A stretch of DNA of 64,000 nt, from contig NZ_FNJR01000005.1 of assembly GCF_900104475.1 (NCBI RefSeq), positions 248,001 through 312,000 on the forward strand, given 5' to 3'. This stretch comes from Actinopolyspora xinjiangensis. GTDB lineage: Bacteria; Actinomycetota; Actinomycetes; Mycobacteriales; Pseudonocardiaceae. The notes beneath the pieces are model-generated. The model ran no database searches. It was not told where the DNA came from and was given only the letters and a program-made list of their open reading frames with translations. This document shows positions 50,155-59,481 of the stretch, one piece after another; within the stretch, counting starts at the first letter, position 1, and each line of letters opens with the position of its first letter. A program made the position numbers and the translations under genes.

Positions 50155-51180
50155 GTGCGCGCAGCTGTCATCGAAACACCCGGAAAACTGTCGGTCACCA
50201 CCGTCCCCGATCCCGAACCCGGTCCCGGGGAGGTGGTCGTCGAGGTCGACGCCTGCGGTATCTGCGGCACCGACATCCACATCGTCGACGGCGACTTCGC
50301 CCCGGCTCCCTACCCGATCGTGCCCGGCCACGAGTTCGCGGGCAGAGTCGCCGCCCTCGGATACGGAGTGACGAGCCTTCGGGTCGGGGATGCCGTGGCG
50401 GTGGACCCCTCGTTGTTCTGCGGCAGCTGCCACTACTGCGCGCTGGGCCGCGGCAACCTCTGTGAGGACTGGAACGCCATCGGCAACACCAGGGACGGGG
50501 CCTGCGCGGAGTACGCGCTCGCTCCCGCCGCCAACTGCCACCGGCTCCCGGAGGGCGTGACAGCGGCGCGGGCCGCGCTGATCGAACCGCTGTCCTGCGC
50601 CGTGCGCGGTTTCGACCGGCTTCCCCGCCGGCTCGGCGAGCACTACCTCATCTACGGGGCGGGGACGATGGGGCTGCTGATGGCCCAGCTCGCCCGCCGG
50701 GGCGGCGCCACCTCGGTGTCGGTCGTCGATCTCAACGAGGAGCGGCTGGAGGTGGCCGAGCGGCTCGGCGCGGACGCCACCGCCACGTCGGCCGAGGCGC
50801 TGCACGCCCGCCACGGCTGGGAGGTCGTGGTGGACTGCACCGGCGTCGTCGCCGCGATCGAGGACGGTCTCGGCAGGGTGCGTCCGGGGGGAACCTTCCA
50901 GCAGTTCGGCGTGGCCCCGGGCGAGGCGACCGCGTCGTTCTCCCCGTTCCGGGTCTACAACGAGGAGATCACCATCGTGGGCAGCATGGCGGTGCTGCAC
51001 AGCTATTCCCGGGCCGTGGAGCTCATGGGCAGCGGAGCGGTCGACGCCGACACCATGATCAGCGACGCCTTCCCGCTGGACTCCTACGAGGACGCGGTCC
51101 GCAAGTTCCGGGCCGGAACCGGCCGCAAGCTGCAGATCCTTCCGAATTCGACTCCCGAGTCGCAGGACGGCACCAGATGA
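50155..51180 (+). CDS. Second zinc-dependent polyol dehydrogenase (arabitol/threonine type)
   Basis: The 341-residue protein is another medium-chain dehydrogenase. Zinc ligands lie in CGICGTDIHIVDGDFAP and VPGHEFAGRVAALG, a four-Cys structural loop in FCGSCHYCALGRGNLCED, and the NAD loop in LIYGAGTMGLLMAQLARRG. It resembles D-arabitol and threonine dehydrogenase-like branches; the exact substrate is not clear. The GTG at 50155 has GAGG five bases upstream. Its stop overlaps the kinase ATG (ATGA). Two dehydrogenases plus a xylulokinase point to oxidation of two polyols to D-xylulose. Confidence 0.88.
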   Translation: MRAAVIETPGKLSVTTVPDPEPGPGEVVVEVDACGICGTDIHIVDGDFAPAPYPIVPGHEFAGRVAALGYGVTSLRVGDAVAVDPSLFCGSCHYCALGRGNLCEDWNAIGNTRDGACAEYALAPAANCHRLPEGVTAARAALIEPLSCAVRGFDRLPRRLGEHYLIYGAGTMGLLMAQLARRGGATSVSVVDLNEERLEVAERLGADATATSAEALHARHGWEVVVDCTGVVAAIEDGLGRVRPGGTFQQFGVAPGEATASFSPFRVYNEEITIVGSMAVLHSYSRAVELMGSGAVDADTMISDAFPLDSYEDAVRKFRAGTGRKLQILPNSTPESQDGTR

Positions 51181-52607
51181 GCACCGAACACGAGTCAGCA
51201 CCCGGTTCCGGGGAGCTGGTCGCTGGGATCGATTCCTCCACGCAGTCCACGAAGGTCGTGGTGTGCGACGCCGCCAGCGGAGAAGTGCTGCGCAGCGCCA
51301 GCGCCGAGCACCACGACGGAACCGAGATCGACCCCGAGGTCTGGTGGAACGCCCTGTGCCGCGCCACCGACGGCCTGCTGGACGGCGTGTCGGCCATCGG
51401 GGTGGGGGCTCAGCAGCACGGGTTGGTCGCGCTCGACGCGGACGGCGCCGTGGTGCGGCCCGCCCTGCTGTGGAACGACACGCGCTCGGCGGAGGCCGCC
51501 GAGCGGATCACCGCGGAGTTCGGCGGGGCGGCCGCCGTGGCGGGCATGACCGGAACCGTTCCGGTGGCGAGCCTGACGGTCGCCAAACTCCGGTGGATGG
51601 CCGAGCACGAGCCCCGGCTCGCGGACCTGGTCACCGACGTGGTGCTGCCGCACGACTGGCTCACCGCCAGGCTCACCGGCGGGGAGTACGTCACCGATCG
51701 CGGGGACGCCTCGGGCACCGGCTACTGGTCGCCGGGCGAGGGACGCTACCGCCACGACCTGCTCGCCCGGGCCTTCGGCGGACGTTCGCCGAACACCCCG
51801 CGTGTGCTCGCCCCCGGCGAACCCGCGGGGACCACTCCCTCCGGCGTGCTCGTCTCGGCGGGCACCGGGGACAACATGGCAGCGGCCCTGGGGTTGGGGA
51901 TCGCTCCCGGCGACGTGGTGGTTTCCCTGGGGACCAGCGGTACCGTCTTCGCCTGTTCCGGGACCGCCACCGGGGATCCGACGGGCACCGTAGCCGGGTT
52001 CGCCGACGCCACCGGCAGGTTCCTGCCGCTGGTGTGCACGCTCAACGCCGCGCGGGTGCTCACGTCGACAGCGGAACTGCTGGGTACCGACAACGCTGGA
52101 TTCGACCGGCTGGCCCGTTCGGCCGAGCCGGGGGCGGGCGGGCTGACGCTGCTGCCCTACCTGGACGGGGAGCGCACCCCGAACCTGCCCGGCGCCACCG
52201 GGACGCTGCACGGGCTCTGCAGGGACAACATGACCCCCGAGAACCTGGCCCGCGCGGCGGTGGAGGGAATGCTGTGCGGCCTGGCCGAGGGGCTGGACGC
52301 GCTGCGGGGCCAGGACGTGCCGGTGCGCCGCGTGCTGCTCATCGGCGGAGCCGCCCGTTCCGAGGCGGTGCGCCGGGTGGCGCCGGGGATCTTCGGCGTG
52401 CCGGTGACCGTTCCCCGCCAGGCCGAGTACGTCGCCCTCGGGGCGGCGCGGCAGGCGGCCTGGAGTCTGGCGGGCACCGACCGGCCGCCGGAGTGGCCAC
52501 TCGCGACCGAGGTCGATCTGCCCGTGGACGACGAGTCGGACGGCGCCCGGATCAGACAGGCGCACCGTTCGACGCTGCACCGGATGCATCCCGGTGTCCA
52601 CGGTTGA
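51177..52607 (+). CDS. xylB: Xylulokinase (FGGY family)
   Basis: A sugar kinase that probably phosphorylates D-xylulose. The 476-residue protein has the N-terminal ATPase domain (LVAGIDSSTQSTKVVVCDA, GVGAQQHGLVALDADG) and the substrate Asp in VVLPHDWLTARLTGGEYV. FGGY signature 2 lies in PYLDGERTPNLPGATG and MLCGLAEGLDALRG, followed by the adenosine loop LLIGGAARSEAVRRV. The ATG overlaps the preceding stop. It ends the polyol operon. With the transporter dead, substrate entry must rely on another system, or the operon may be losing its use. Confidence 0.9.
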   Translation: MSTEHESAPGSGELVAGIDSSTQSTKVVVCDAASGEVLRSASAEHHDGTEIDPEVWWNALCRATDGLLDGVSAIGVGAQQHGLVALDADGAVVRPALLWNDTRSAEAAERITAEFGGAAAVAGMTGTVPVASLTVAKLRWMAEHEPRLADLVTDVVLPHDWLTARLTGGEYVTDRGDASGTGYWSPGEGRYRHDLLARAFGGRSPNTPRVLAPGEPAGTTPSGVLVSAGTGDNMAAALGLGIAPGDVVVSLGTSGTVFACSGTATGDPTGTVAGFADATGRFLPLVCTLNAARVLTSTAELLGTDNAGFDRLARSAEPGAGGLTLLPYLDGERTPNLPGATGTLHGLCRDNMTPENLARAAVEGMLCGLAEGLDALRGQDVPVRRVLLIGGAARSEAVRRVAPGIFGVPVTVPRQAEYVALGAARQAAWSLAGTDRPPEWPLATEVDLPVDDESDGARIRQAHRSTLHRMHPGVHG

Positions 52608-52859
52608 AGTCCACCGCCCGGGTGACGGGCGGGTTCCCACGGCGGAGGAGCGTGTTGCGTGGCTGACGCTCAGCTACGGTGACGCGATCCGCCGACAGCG
52701 GGGAGCGGTTGGCGTACCAGGAGGGCCTGGCCGGGCCGCCCCGCGAATGCTCGCGTGGGTGATCGCGCGGTGAAACGCGCCCTCCGCTTCCCGCGTCGGA
52801 CGCCGACGATTTCGAGCGGTCCCCACGACGCGCCGGGCTCTCGTCACTGGCTGCTGTCC

Positions 52860-53085
52860 GTACCAGCCTGACACCGGCCATGACGGGGAAACATTTCTTC
52901 GGACGAACGTGGTCATCGGTGGGCCGAATAAGTTCCTCGACGATCGGACCGGATTCGGAGAAACGGATGTCGAGGTCGAAGTCCTCGACAGCAGGAGACT
53001 CGGCCTCCCCATCGGTGGTGGTCTCGGCCACCGCCGGCATGGGGACCTCGGAATCGGTGGAAACAGTCAACGCAACCTCCATCAT
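52860..53085 (-). pseudogene. FxLD-family lanthipeptide precursor remnant
   Basis: The frame starts at ATG 53085 or ATG 53082. After an acidic ~33-residue leader the protein reads FDLDIRFSESGPIVEEL and then IRPTDD, matching the FxLD leader (FDLD....ESGP....L....TDD). In intact members a Cys/Ser/Thr-rich core such as GCGSTC follows directly. Here TDD is followed by HVRPKKCFPVMAG, and no stop appears for over 100 codons, so the core looks lost or shifted. No ribosome site is obvious. It lies 33 bases downstream of the broken methyltransferase on the same strand. An alternative is a divergent live precursor, which I think is less likely. Confidence 0.6.
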
Positions 53086-53118
53086 TCGGTAATCGTGGTT
53101 ATCGCGGGGCCCTGCCTG

Positions 53119-53637
53119 TCAGGGATTCCGCGCTCCCGACCAGGAGACGACGACACGCGTGTGCTTTTTCTCGATGACGCGTCACCTGGAGAGTTCGCTG
53201 GTCGGCCGCGTAGCGGGAAACACCTCGATACGCGCGCCGGGACCGCCCCGCAGATCGCGGTCCCATCGCCGCAGCAGCTCGACGTACTCGTCGGCCACCG
53301 CGTCCGCCTCGGGCCCATGGGCGTACACGCCGTTCTCGAACGTGTCGCCGCCTTCGAGAGGCCGCTTCGTGCGGTAGGCGAAACTGCTTCCCCGGAGCAA
53401 CGTCGGAACTCCGCGCAACGCGGCACGTGTCACGAGCCCACGTTCGACCGCGTCTTGCCGTGCCGCGAGCAACCCGAGCGGGCCGCCGCGCTGCTGTTGG
53501 AAGCGCTGCCGTTGGCCGAGCCCCGAAGGTCCGGACGAGTGGGAACGAAACTGCTCGATTTCCATCGGGAGTCCCGAGCGTTCGCCTCCGTCCCCGCCGT
53601 GCGGCGGGCGCGGGAGGCGATCATGGACCTCATCCAC
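53119..53637 (-). pseudogene. Truncated FxLD-system methyltransferase
   Basis: The sequence matches the C-terminal third of the protein-isoaspartate-type methyltransferase that accompanies FxLD lanthipeptides: LLAARQDAVERGLVTRAALRG, RGSSFAYRTKRPLEGGD, AHGPEADAVADEYVELLRRW, DRDLRGGPGARIEVFPAT. An in-frame TGA at 53182-53184 interrupts it. Beyond it the same frame continues with RVIEKKHTRVVVSW to a natural stop at 53119-53121. The catalytic N-terminal two thirds (a family of about 380-400 residues) are absent. It therefore cannot work. The fragment is next to the FxLD leader, which supports both calls. Confidence 0.7.
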
Positions 53638-53660
53638 CGCTGACTTCGACGAAAGGTGCC

Positions 53661-54146
53661 GTGTTGATCCGCGTCGGTATCACCGGGCATTCCAGCCTGA
53701 CCCCCCGAACCCGTGAGATGGTGCGCGCCGCGCTGCGCACCACCCTGCGGCCCCACGTCCAACACGGCTTGCACGGGGTGACCTGCCTGGCGCGCGGTGC
53801 CGATCAGCTCTTCGCGCACGCCGTGCGCGATGTGGGCGGTTCCTACGAGGTGGTCCTGCCCGCTGACGACTACCGTGACGCGAAGGTCAAGCCCGACGAC
53901 CTGCCCGAATTCGACACCTTGGTCGAGTACGCGACCACGGTCCACATCATGCCGTTCTCCACCTCCGGACGTGCGGCCTACCAGGCCGCCAGCGCTCACA
54001 TACTGGACACTGTGGACTGGCTTGTCGCCGTCTGGGACGGACAGCCCTCCGACGGCGCGGGCGGAACCGGTGACACCGTCGCGGCCGCCCGCGAGCGCGG
54101 CCTGCCGGTGACCGTCGTCTGGCCCGAAGGGGCCGCACGCGATTGA
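53661..54146 (+). CDS. SLOG-like nucleotide-binding domain protein
   Basis: The 161-residue protein has a Rossmann-like fold. It starts VLIRVGITGHSSLTPRTREM, then GVTCLARGADQLFAHAVRD, EVVLPADDYRD, and a C-terminal DWLVAVWDGQPSDGAGGTGD. The Gly-rich loop and GG-T-D-VAAARERGLPV end are like SLOG/LOG-type proteins that bind nucleotides or nucleotide-derived ligands. No catalytic role can be assigned. The GTG at 53661 has AAAGG six bases upstream. It is intact, divergent from the broken methyltransferase, and followed 182 bases later by an FGE-like gene on the same strand. Confidence 0.7.
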   Translation: MLIRVGITGHSSLTPRTREMVRAALRTTLRPHVQHGLHGVTCLARGADQLFAHAVRDVGGSYEVVLPADDYRDAKVKPDDLPEFDTLVEYATTVHIMPFSTSGRAAYQAASAHILDTVDWLVAVWDGQPSDGAGGTGDTVAAARERGLPVTVVWPEGAARD

Positions 54147-54328
54147 CCCGGGGTACCGGGGCGAACCCGCTCGGCCCGGGAGGATTCCCGTGAGACCGCG
54201 CCGCGCGGATGATCGTGAGCGGACAACGAAATTCGGTGGCCGGTCGCTGTATGATCACACCGAGCGGGCCGCTCGTCGCCGAGTGCGTGCCGTGTTGCCG
54301 GGCGAGAACACCGACGAAACGAGCACCC

Positions 54329-55030
<702 letters not shown>

Positions 55031-55035
55031 GGGCT

Positions 55036-55960
55036 TCACAGCGCTTCCCGTCCGTTCGGCGCGGCCGACAGCGACGGGGTTGTCGCGGCGACCCGCTCGG
55101 CCAGCTCGAGGGCCCATTACAGGATCCAGCGGGTGCGCAGGGCCAGGTGACAGGCGAGGTGGTCACCGCTGACCGGGTCCGTGGTGGGGGTTCCATCGAC
55201 GACGCTCGGCGTCGTAGCCGGTCAGGAGGACGCGCCGGTCGTGTGTACCGAACAGGCGCTCGTGCGGCACCAGCGTGCCGAGATCCTCTTAGCGACAGCC
55301 GGTCCCGGAGCCCTCGAAGTCGATGACGTCCGGATGTTCACCGTCGGTGAGCAGGATGTCGCAGCTGGAGAAGTCCTGTGCACGACCCCTCGGGCACAGT
55401 GCGTTTCGGCCGCCGGTGCCGTCTCGCTCAGGGCGGCCCCGAGCTGGGTCGCGGCCGCGTGTGCGGGGCTGCTGCCTTTCGGCAGGGTGCGCAGCCGTCG
55501 GCGGTGTTCCGGCAGCTCCGCCAGGAGGCTCGCCCGACAGGCTGTGCGGTCGGGCGGCTACCTGCCCGATCTCGTGGTCGCCTCGTGCGGGGAAGGTCGG
55601 GCACCCTCATTCGGGTGGCGGCCAGCTAGGACAGCTGTCCGGCCCGCGCATCGTGGGCGAGGACGTCGGGCACGCGTGGTTCGGGGGGTGAGCGGCCGCG
55701 CGCGGGCCGGTGTTCTCGCGGTGGCAGCGGTCCCGCCATCGGTGGGTGTAGATCTTCAGTGCCGCGCGTTCGGCGAAGAAGATCACGCCGCGTGCGCCGG
55801 AACCGAAGGGGAGAGGCGGAGCGAATCCGAGGTCGAGGGCCGTTTCGGCGCCGCGGCGTGCGCGGTCGATGTCGTGTTCAAACCGTTCTCCGGAGCGGGG
55901 TGTGCCGATCCCGAGATCGCTGGAAGGTTGGCGCCCGGGCCACGCCCGATCTCCCAACTG
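55036..55960 (-). pseudogene. Shattered APH/kinase-like phosphotransferase gene
   Basis: Reading the minus strand from about 55960, frames hold pieces of one kinase-like gene. First comes an N-lobe piece (LGFAPPLPFGSGARGVIFF, ALKIYTHRWRDRCHRE), then PEPRVPDVLAHDARAGQLS ended by a stop. Next come the catalytic loop and DFE element (DFSSCDILLTDGE, HPDVIDFEGSGTG) and then EDLGTLVPHERLFGTHDRR, preceded by a TAA. Last is a C-terminal helix block (DPVSGDHLACHLALRTRWIL, WALELAERVAATT). At least three frame changes and three stops separate them. The pieces are in the correct order for an aminoglycoside phosphotransferase-type protein. No intact product is possible. Confidence 0.65.
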
Positions 55961-56032
55961 TGACGAACCGACCGCACAACGGGGCCACCCGTGCCCAGGC
56001 GAGGGCTCCCGGGCGGGAACTAAGCTGCCCTC

Positions 56033-57142
56033 ATGCCCGAATCGCACGTACATCGCCGTGAGTCCCTTCGCGGCCACCTGCGCGAGCGTGAGGTGGACGC
56101 GATGCTGGTGACCAACCTGCTCAACATCAGGTACCTCACCGGCTTCACGGGATCCAACGCGGCCCTGCTGGTGCACGCGGCCGACGCCGAGAGCTCCGAG
56201 ACGCGCACGGTGTTCTGCACCGACGGTCGTTACGAGACGCAGGCCGCCTCCCAGGTCCCCGAGCTCGAACACCTCATCGACCGGGCCAGCGCAGCCGAGC
56301 TGGCCCGCCGGGCCGAGTCCCGGTCCGAGACCTACCGGCGGGTCGGTTTCGAGAGTCAGCACGTCACGGTGGACGGGTTGGAGGAGCTGCGGGGCACCGC
56401 GCCCGGGGTGGAGCTGGTGCGCGCTCCGGGACTGGTGGAGAGCCTGCGGTTGTTCAAGGACGAGAGCGAGATCGAGGCGCTGCGCATGGCGTGCGCGGCG
56501 GCCGACCGGGCGCTGGCCGAGCTGATCGAGCACGGCGGGCTGCGCCCCGGGCGCACCGAACTCGCCGTGGCGCGCGAGCTGGAGAGCCGGATGCTCGACC
56601 ACGGCGCTAGCGGTCCCTCCTTCGAGACGATCGTGGCCACCGGAGCCAACTCGGCCGTGCCGCACCACCGCCCCACCGAGGCGGAGCTGGCGACGGGCGA
56701 CTTCGTCAAGATGGACTTCGGTGCCCTCGTGGACGGCTACCACTCCGACATGACCCGTACGGTCGTACTGGGCCAGCCCGCCGAATGGCAGCGCGAGGTC
56801 TACGAGCTCGTGGCCGCGGCCCAGGCGGCCGGGCGCGAGGCCATCAGGGTGGGCACCGAGGTGCGCGACGCCGACTCGGCGGCGCGTGACGTGGTCACCT
56901 GGGCCGGTTACGGGGAGCGGTTCTCGCACGGTCTGGGGCACGGTGTGGGACTGGAGATCCACGAGGCACCGGCCCTGTCCCAACGCGGGGAAGGTACCAT
57001 CGAGGCCGGGATGGCGGTCACCGCCGAGCCCGGTGTGTATCTGCCTGGGCGGGGCGGCGTCCGCATCGAGGACACGCTGGTCGCGCGTGCGGACACGCCG
57101 GAGTTGCTCACCTTGACGACGAAGGAGCTCGTCGTCCTCTAG
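56033..57142 (+). CDS. pepQ: Xaa-Pro aminopeptidase (M24 family)
   Basis: A metallopeptidase with a creatinase/prolidase fold. The 369-residue protein has the N-terminal creatinase domain ([20 protein letters not shown]) and the C-terminal pita-bread domain. Metal ligands are visible: Asp in [18 protein letters not shown] (two Asp), His in [13 protein letters not shown], Glu in [11 protein letters not shown], and Glu in RIEDTLVA. The ATG at 56033 follows a weak ribosome site. It is the usual gene between aroQ and efp in actinobacteria, here displaced by the 9.4-kb insertion. Often named pepQ or pepP. Confidence 0.93.
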   Translation: MPESHVHRRESLRGHLREREVDAMLVTNLLNIRYLTGFTGSNAALLVHAADAESSETRTVFCTDGRYETQAASQVPELEHLIDRASAAELARRAESRSETYRRVGFESQHVTVDGLEELRGTAPGVELVRAPGLVESLRLFKDESEIEALRMACAAADRALAELIEHGGLRPGRTELAVARELESRMLDHGASGPSFETIVATGANSAVPHHRPTEAELATGDFVKMDFGALVDGYHSDMTRTVVLGQPAEWQREVYELVAAAQAAGREAIRVGTEVRDADSAARDVVTWAGYGERFSHGLGHGVGLEIHEAPALSQRGEGTIEAGMAVTAEPGVYLPGRGGVRIEDTLVARADTPELLTLTTKELVVL

Positions 57143-57233
57143 GTGGGGCAACGTGCGCTCGATCCCGCTTCTCGGTCGCGCGCCAGCTCGAACGGCGAAC
57201 ATCTGCAGCCTTAGCACAGGAGAGACTCCGACC

Positions 57234-57794
57234 GTGGCCACCACGAACGACCTGAAAAACGGAATCGTGCTCAACATCGACGGGCAACTGTGGACCGTCA
57301 CGAGCTTCCAGCACGTCAAGCCGGGCAAGGGCGGCGCCTTCGTGCGCACCACCCTCAAGAACGTGCTCTCCGGCAAGGTCGTGGACAAGACCTTCAACGC
57401 CGGTGTCAAAGTCGAGACCGCCAACGTCGACCGCAGCGAGATGACCTATCTCTACAACGACGGCGTCGACTATGTGTTCATGGACCCCGACACCTACGAC
57501 CAGGTGAGCGTCTCGCCGGAGACCGTGGGTGACTCCGCCGGCTACATGCTGGAGAACAGCACCGTCACTCTGGCCCGCCATGAGGGGGAGCCGCTCTACG
57601 TCGAGCTGCCCGCCTCAGTGGAGCTGACGGTCGCCCACACCGATCCCGGTGTGCAGGGGGACCGTTCCACCGGCGGCAGCAAGCCCGCCGAGCTGGAGAC
57701 CGGGGCGACCGTGCAGGTCCCGCTGTTCATCGAGACGGGCGAGAAGATCAAGGTGGACCCGAGGGACGGGCGCTACCTGGGACGCGTCAAGTGA
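57234..57794 (+). CDS. efp: Elongation factor P
   Basis: EF-P helps ribosomes through proline runs. The 186-residue protein has the three beta domains. The loop that contacts the peptidyl transferase centre is [17 protein letters not shown], with the Lys that in other bacteria may be modified. The C-terminal signature [20 protein letters not shown] (20 residues) and [17 protein letters not shown] are normal. The GTG at 57234 is set by AGGAG upstream and the [10 protein letters not shown] start; upstream codons are not conserved. No EF-P modification gene is seen nearby. It precedes nusB. Confidence 0.96.
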   Translation: MATTNDLKNGIVLNIDGQLWTVTSFQHVKPGKGGAFVRTTLKNVLSGKVVDKTFNAGVKVETANVDRSEMTYLYNDGVDYVFMDPDTYDQVSVSPETVGDSAGYMLENSTVTLARHEGEPLYVELPASVELTVAHTDPGVQGDRSTGGSKPAELETGATVQVPLFIETGEKIKVDPRDGRYLGRVK

Positions 57795-57869
57795 GCGGCT
57801 CTCGGTCGGTCGGTATGCTGGCCCGACTGTGCTGTACAGGACCGCGCGCTGCCGAAAAGAGGGTGTGAG

Positions 57870-58367
57870 TTGGGCGCACGTAGCAAGGCCCGCGAACGCG
57901 CGGTGGAAGTGCTTTACGAGGCCGACCTGCGGGAGCTTCCCCCCGACACGTTGCTCCGGGAGCGCGTCGGGTCCACGGAGGCGCCGGCCGTCGGTGAGTA
58001 CACCATCACGCTCGTCTCCGGCGTGGCCGAACACCGCGAACGGATCGACGAGTTGATCGTCGAGTACTCCCAGGGGTGGGCGCTCTCCCGCATGCCGGTC
58101 GTGGACCGGGCCGTGCTGCGGCTCGGCTTCTTCGAGCTGCTGTGGGAGGACGACATTCCCCCCGCCGTGGTCATCGACGAAGCCGTTCAGCTGGGCAAGG
58201 CGCTCTCCACGGACGACACCCCCAGGTTCGTCAACGGGGTGCTGGGCAGGTTGGCCGGTATCGACGAGCGGCAGCGGAAGTCGCTGCGCTCCTCGGGGGA
58301 GCGGTCCGACGCCGGGGACCAGGACGCCGCCCCCGACGAGGGGTCCCCGACGGCCTCCGAACGCTGA
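57870..58367 (+). CDS. nusB: Transcription antitermination factor NusB
   Basis: NusB works with NusE on rRNA antitermination. The 165-residue helical protein starts LGARSKARERAVEVLYEADL and has the C-terminal AVLRLGFFELLWEDDIPPAV and DEAVQLGKALSTDDTPRFVNG in part. The C-terminal ~30 residues are a charged tail. The start is a TTG at 57870, with GAGGG a few bases upstream; no ATG or GTG is available in frame nearby. It is the last gene of the pepQ-efp-nusB block before the bldD gene on the opposite strand. Confidence 0.93.
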   Translation: MGARSKARERAVEVLYEADLRELPPDTLLRERVGSTEAPAVGEYTITLVSGVAEHRERIDELIVEYSQGWALSRMPVVDRAVLRLGFFELLWEDDIPPAVVIDEAVQLGKALSTDDTPRFVNGVLGRLAGIDERQRKSLRSSGERSDAGDQDAAPDEGSPTASER

Positions 58368-58729
58368 CCGGCCTCTCCGCCCGGGGTGGCTCGCGAGCCG
58401 AACTCCCGGTCTCCCCGTCACCGGCGGGAGGGACCGGGTAAGGGGCGTGCCACCCCGGCGGAGTTCCCACCGGAACGCATCCGGCTGAAGTCCGTGCCGG
58501 TTGGCCGCCGCCGGGCGGGACCGTAGGCCGCACGGGGCCGTGCGGAGCGGTACGGCGCCGTACGCCGAAATCTTCCGGTGGTTCCCCGGATCGCTGTTCC
58601 TGCAGTCGGTGGACCGCGCCCACCGGCCGGGAACGTCCCGGAAACGGCCGCGCTGTCCCCACGAACGAGGCGCGGCCCGTTCCCGGTGCGGCCCGCACCC
58701 GCGCGGGGCGGACGCGGACCGCCGGCTCA
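58368..58729. other. Gap between convergent nusB and bldD with palindromes
   Basis: No gene is seen. A stem-loop lies at 58405-58438, and two palindromes sit at 58528-58545 and 58550-58563. Confidence 0.5.
58528..58563. terminator. Two adjoining palindromes, likely terminator of nusB and bldD
   Basis: CCGCACGG-GG-CCGTGCGG (58528-58545) and the perfect palindrome GTACGGCGCCGTAC (58550-58563) lie next to each other in the convergent gap. Both would form stable hairpins on either strand. Confidence 0.45.
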
Positions 58730-59218
58730 TCACTCCTCGCGGGCCGGACGCGCCTCGGGGGGAAGGACGCCCCAGTCGATGAGCTGCTCGGTGAGCTCCC
58801 CCGGGGACATGTCGTAGATGATGGCCAGGGAGCGCAGGTCCTCGGTCCGGATCGACAGGACCTTGCCGTTGTAGTCACCCCGCTGGCTCTGGATCGTGGC
58901 CGCGTAGCGGGCCAGCGGTCCCACCTTCTCCGCGGGAAGCTGTTGCAGCCGTTCGAGGTTGATGACGACCTTCGTGGCGGGTTCCGCGCTGGAGGGAACC
59001 CTGCCTTCCGGCAGCAGCTCGGCTACCGGAACACCGTAGAAGTCGGCCAGCTCGGCGAGTTTCTGCACGGTGACCGCACGGTCACCTCGTTCATAAGACC
59101 CGACGACCACGGCCTTCCACCGCCCGCCTGACTTCTGCTCGACGCCGTGCAGCGAAAGACCCTGCTGCTGGCGGATAGCGCGGAGCTTGCTGCCCAGCGC
59201 CTTGGCGTAGTCGCCCAT
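58730..59218 (-). CDS. bldD: Developmental master regulator BldD
   Basis: BldD represses sporulation genes in actinomycetes when bound by cyclic-di-GMP. The 162-residue protein has an N-terminal helix-turn-helix (YAKALGSKLRAIRQQQGLSL, WKAVVVGSYERGDRAVTVQK) and a C-terminal ligand domain. The ligand signature RGD-X8-RxxD is intact (RGDYNGKVLSIRTED). The ATG at 59218 begins MGDYAKALG as in Streptomyces and Saccharopolyspora. A 12-bp palindrome CGCTCGCGAGCG lies 87 bases upstream and might be an operator. The gene is divergent from pyrR and convergent with nusB. Confidence 0.95.
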   Translation of the reverse strand: MGDYAKALGSKLRAIRQQQGLSLHGVEQKSGGRWKAVVVGSYERGDRAVTVQKLAELADFYGVPVAELLPEGRVPSSAEPATKVVINLERLQQLPAEKVGPLARYAATIQSQRGDYNGKVLSIRTEDLRSLAIIYDMSPGELTEQLIDWGVLPPEARPAREE

Positions 59219-59304
59219 GTGGCGTTTCTCCGTTTCATTCGCCCCGTCAGCCTAGTTCAAGTTGCCGGGGAGGAACGCTCAGTATTGATACGGAGAGTAA
59301 TATT

Positions 59305-59316
59305 CGCTCGCGAGCG
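59305..59316. promoter_or_regulatory. 12-bp palindrome upstream of bldD
   Basis: CGCTCGCGAGCG is a perfect palindrome 87 bases before the bldD ATG. On the minus strand it is preceded by TGA, giving a partial match to the BldD consensus (TnACnCwGnGTnA), so autoregulation is possible but weakly supported. Confidence 0.3.
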
Positions 59317-59410
59317 TCACCAGGTCAAGTTGCTCATGGAGTGAGTGTGGCACGAATCCCGTTACACCACCCCGGCGGTTGACCCCCCGACGCTGATAGC
59401 GTACAGGGCA

Positions 59411-59430
59411 AGCCCGGCGAGTGCCGGGCT
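59411..59430 (+). promoter_or_regulatory. PyrR-binding-loop-like hairpin in the pyr leader
   Basis: AGCCCGGC-GAGT-GCCGGGCT is a perfect 8-bp stem. Its 5' half contains CCGGCGAG, which fits the CCNGNGAG core of the PyrR anti-antiterminator loop. It lies 52 bases before the pyrR start. A TTGACC at 59379-59384 could be the promoter -35. Confidence 0.55.
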
Positions 59431-59465
59431 CCTGGCGTCCTTTAACGGCCCGTCCAGTGAGGCGG

Positions 59466-59481
59466 GGAAGGAGGTCCTTCC
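59466..59481 (+). promoter_or_regulatory. Hairpin sequestering the pyrR ribosome binding site
   Basis: GGAAGG-AGGT-CCTTCC forms a 6-bp stem with a 4-base loop directly before the GTG at 59482. The stem and loop contain the whole Shine-Dalgarno sequence GGAAGGAGG. The fold would block translation, which fits translational rather than transcriptional control. Confidence 0.5.

Noticed and set aside
55607-57424. 605-codon minus-strand frame over pepQ
   Set aside because: Mostly antisense to pepQ and efp. Only its last ~90 codons (below about 55960) resemble a protein, and those are treated as the N-lobe of the broken phosphotransferase.
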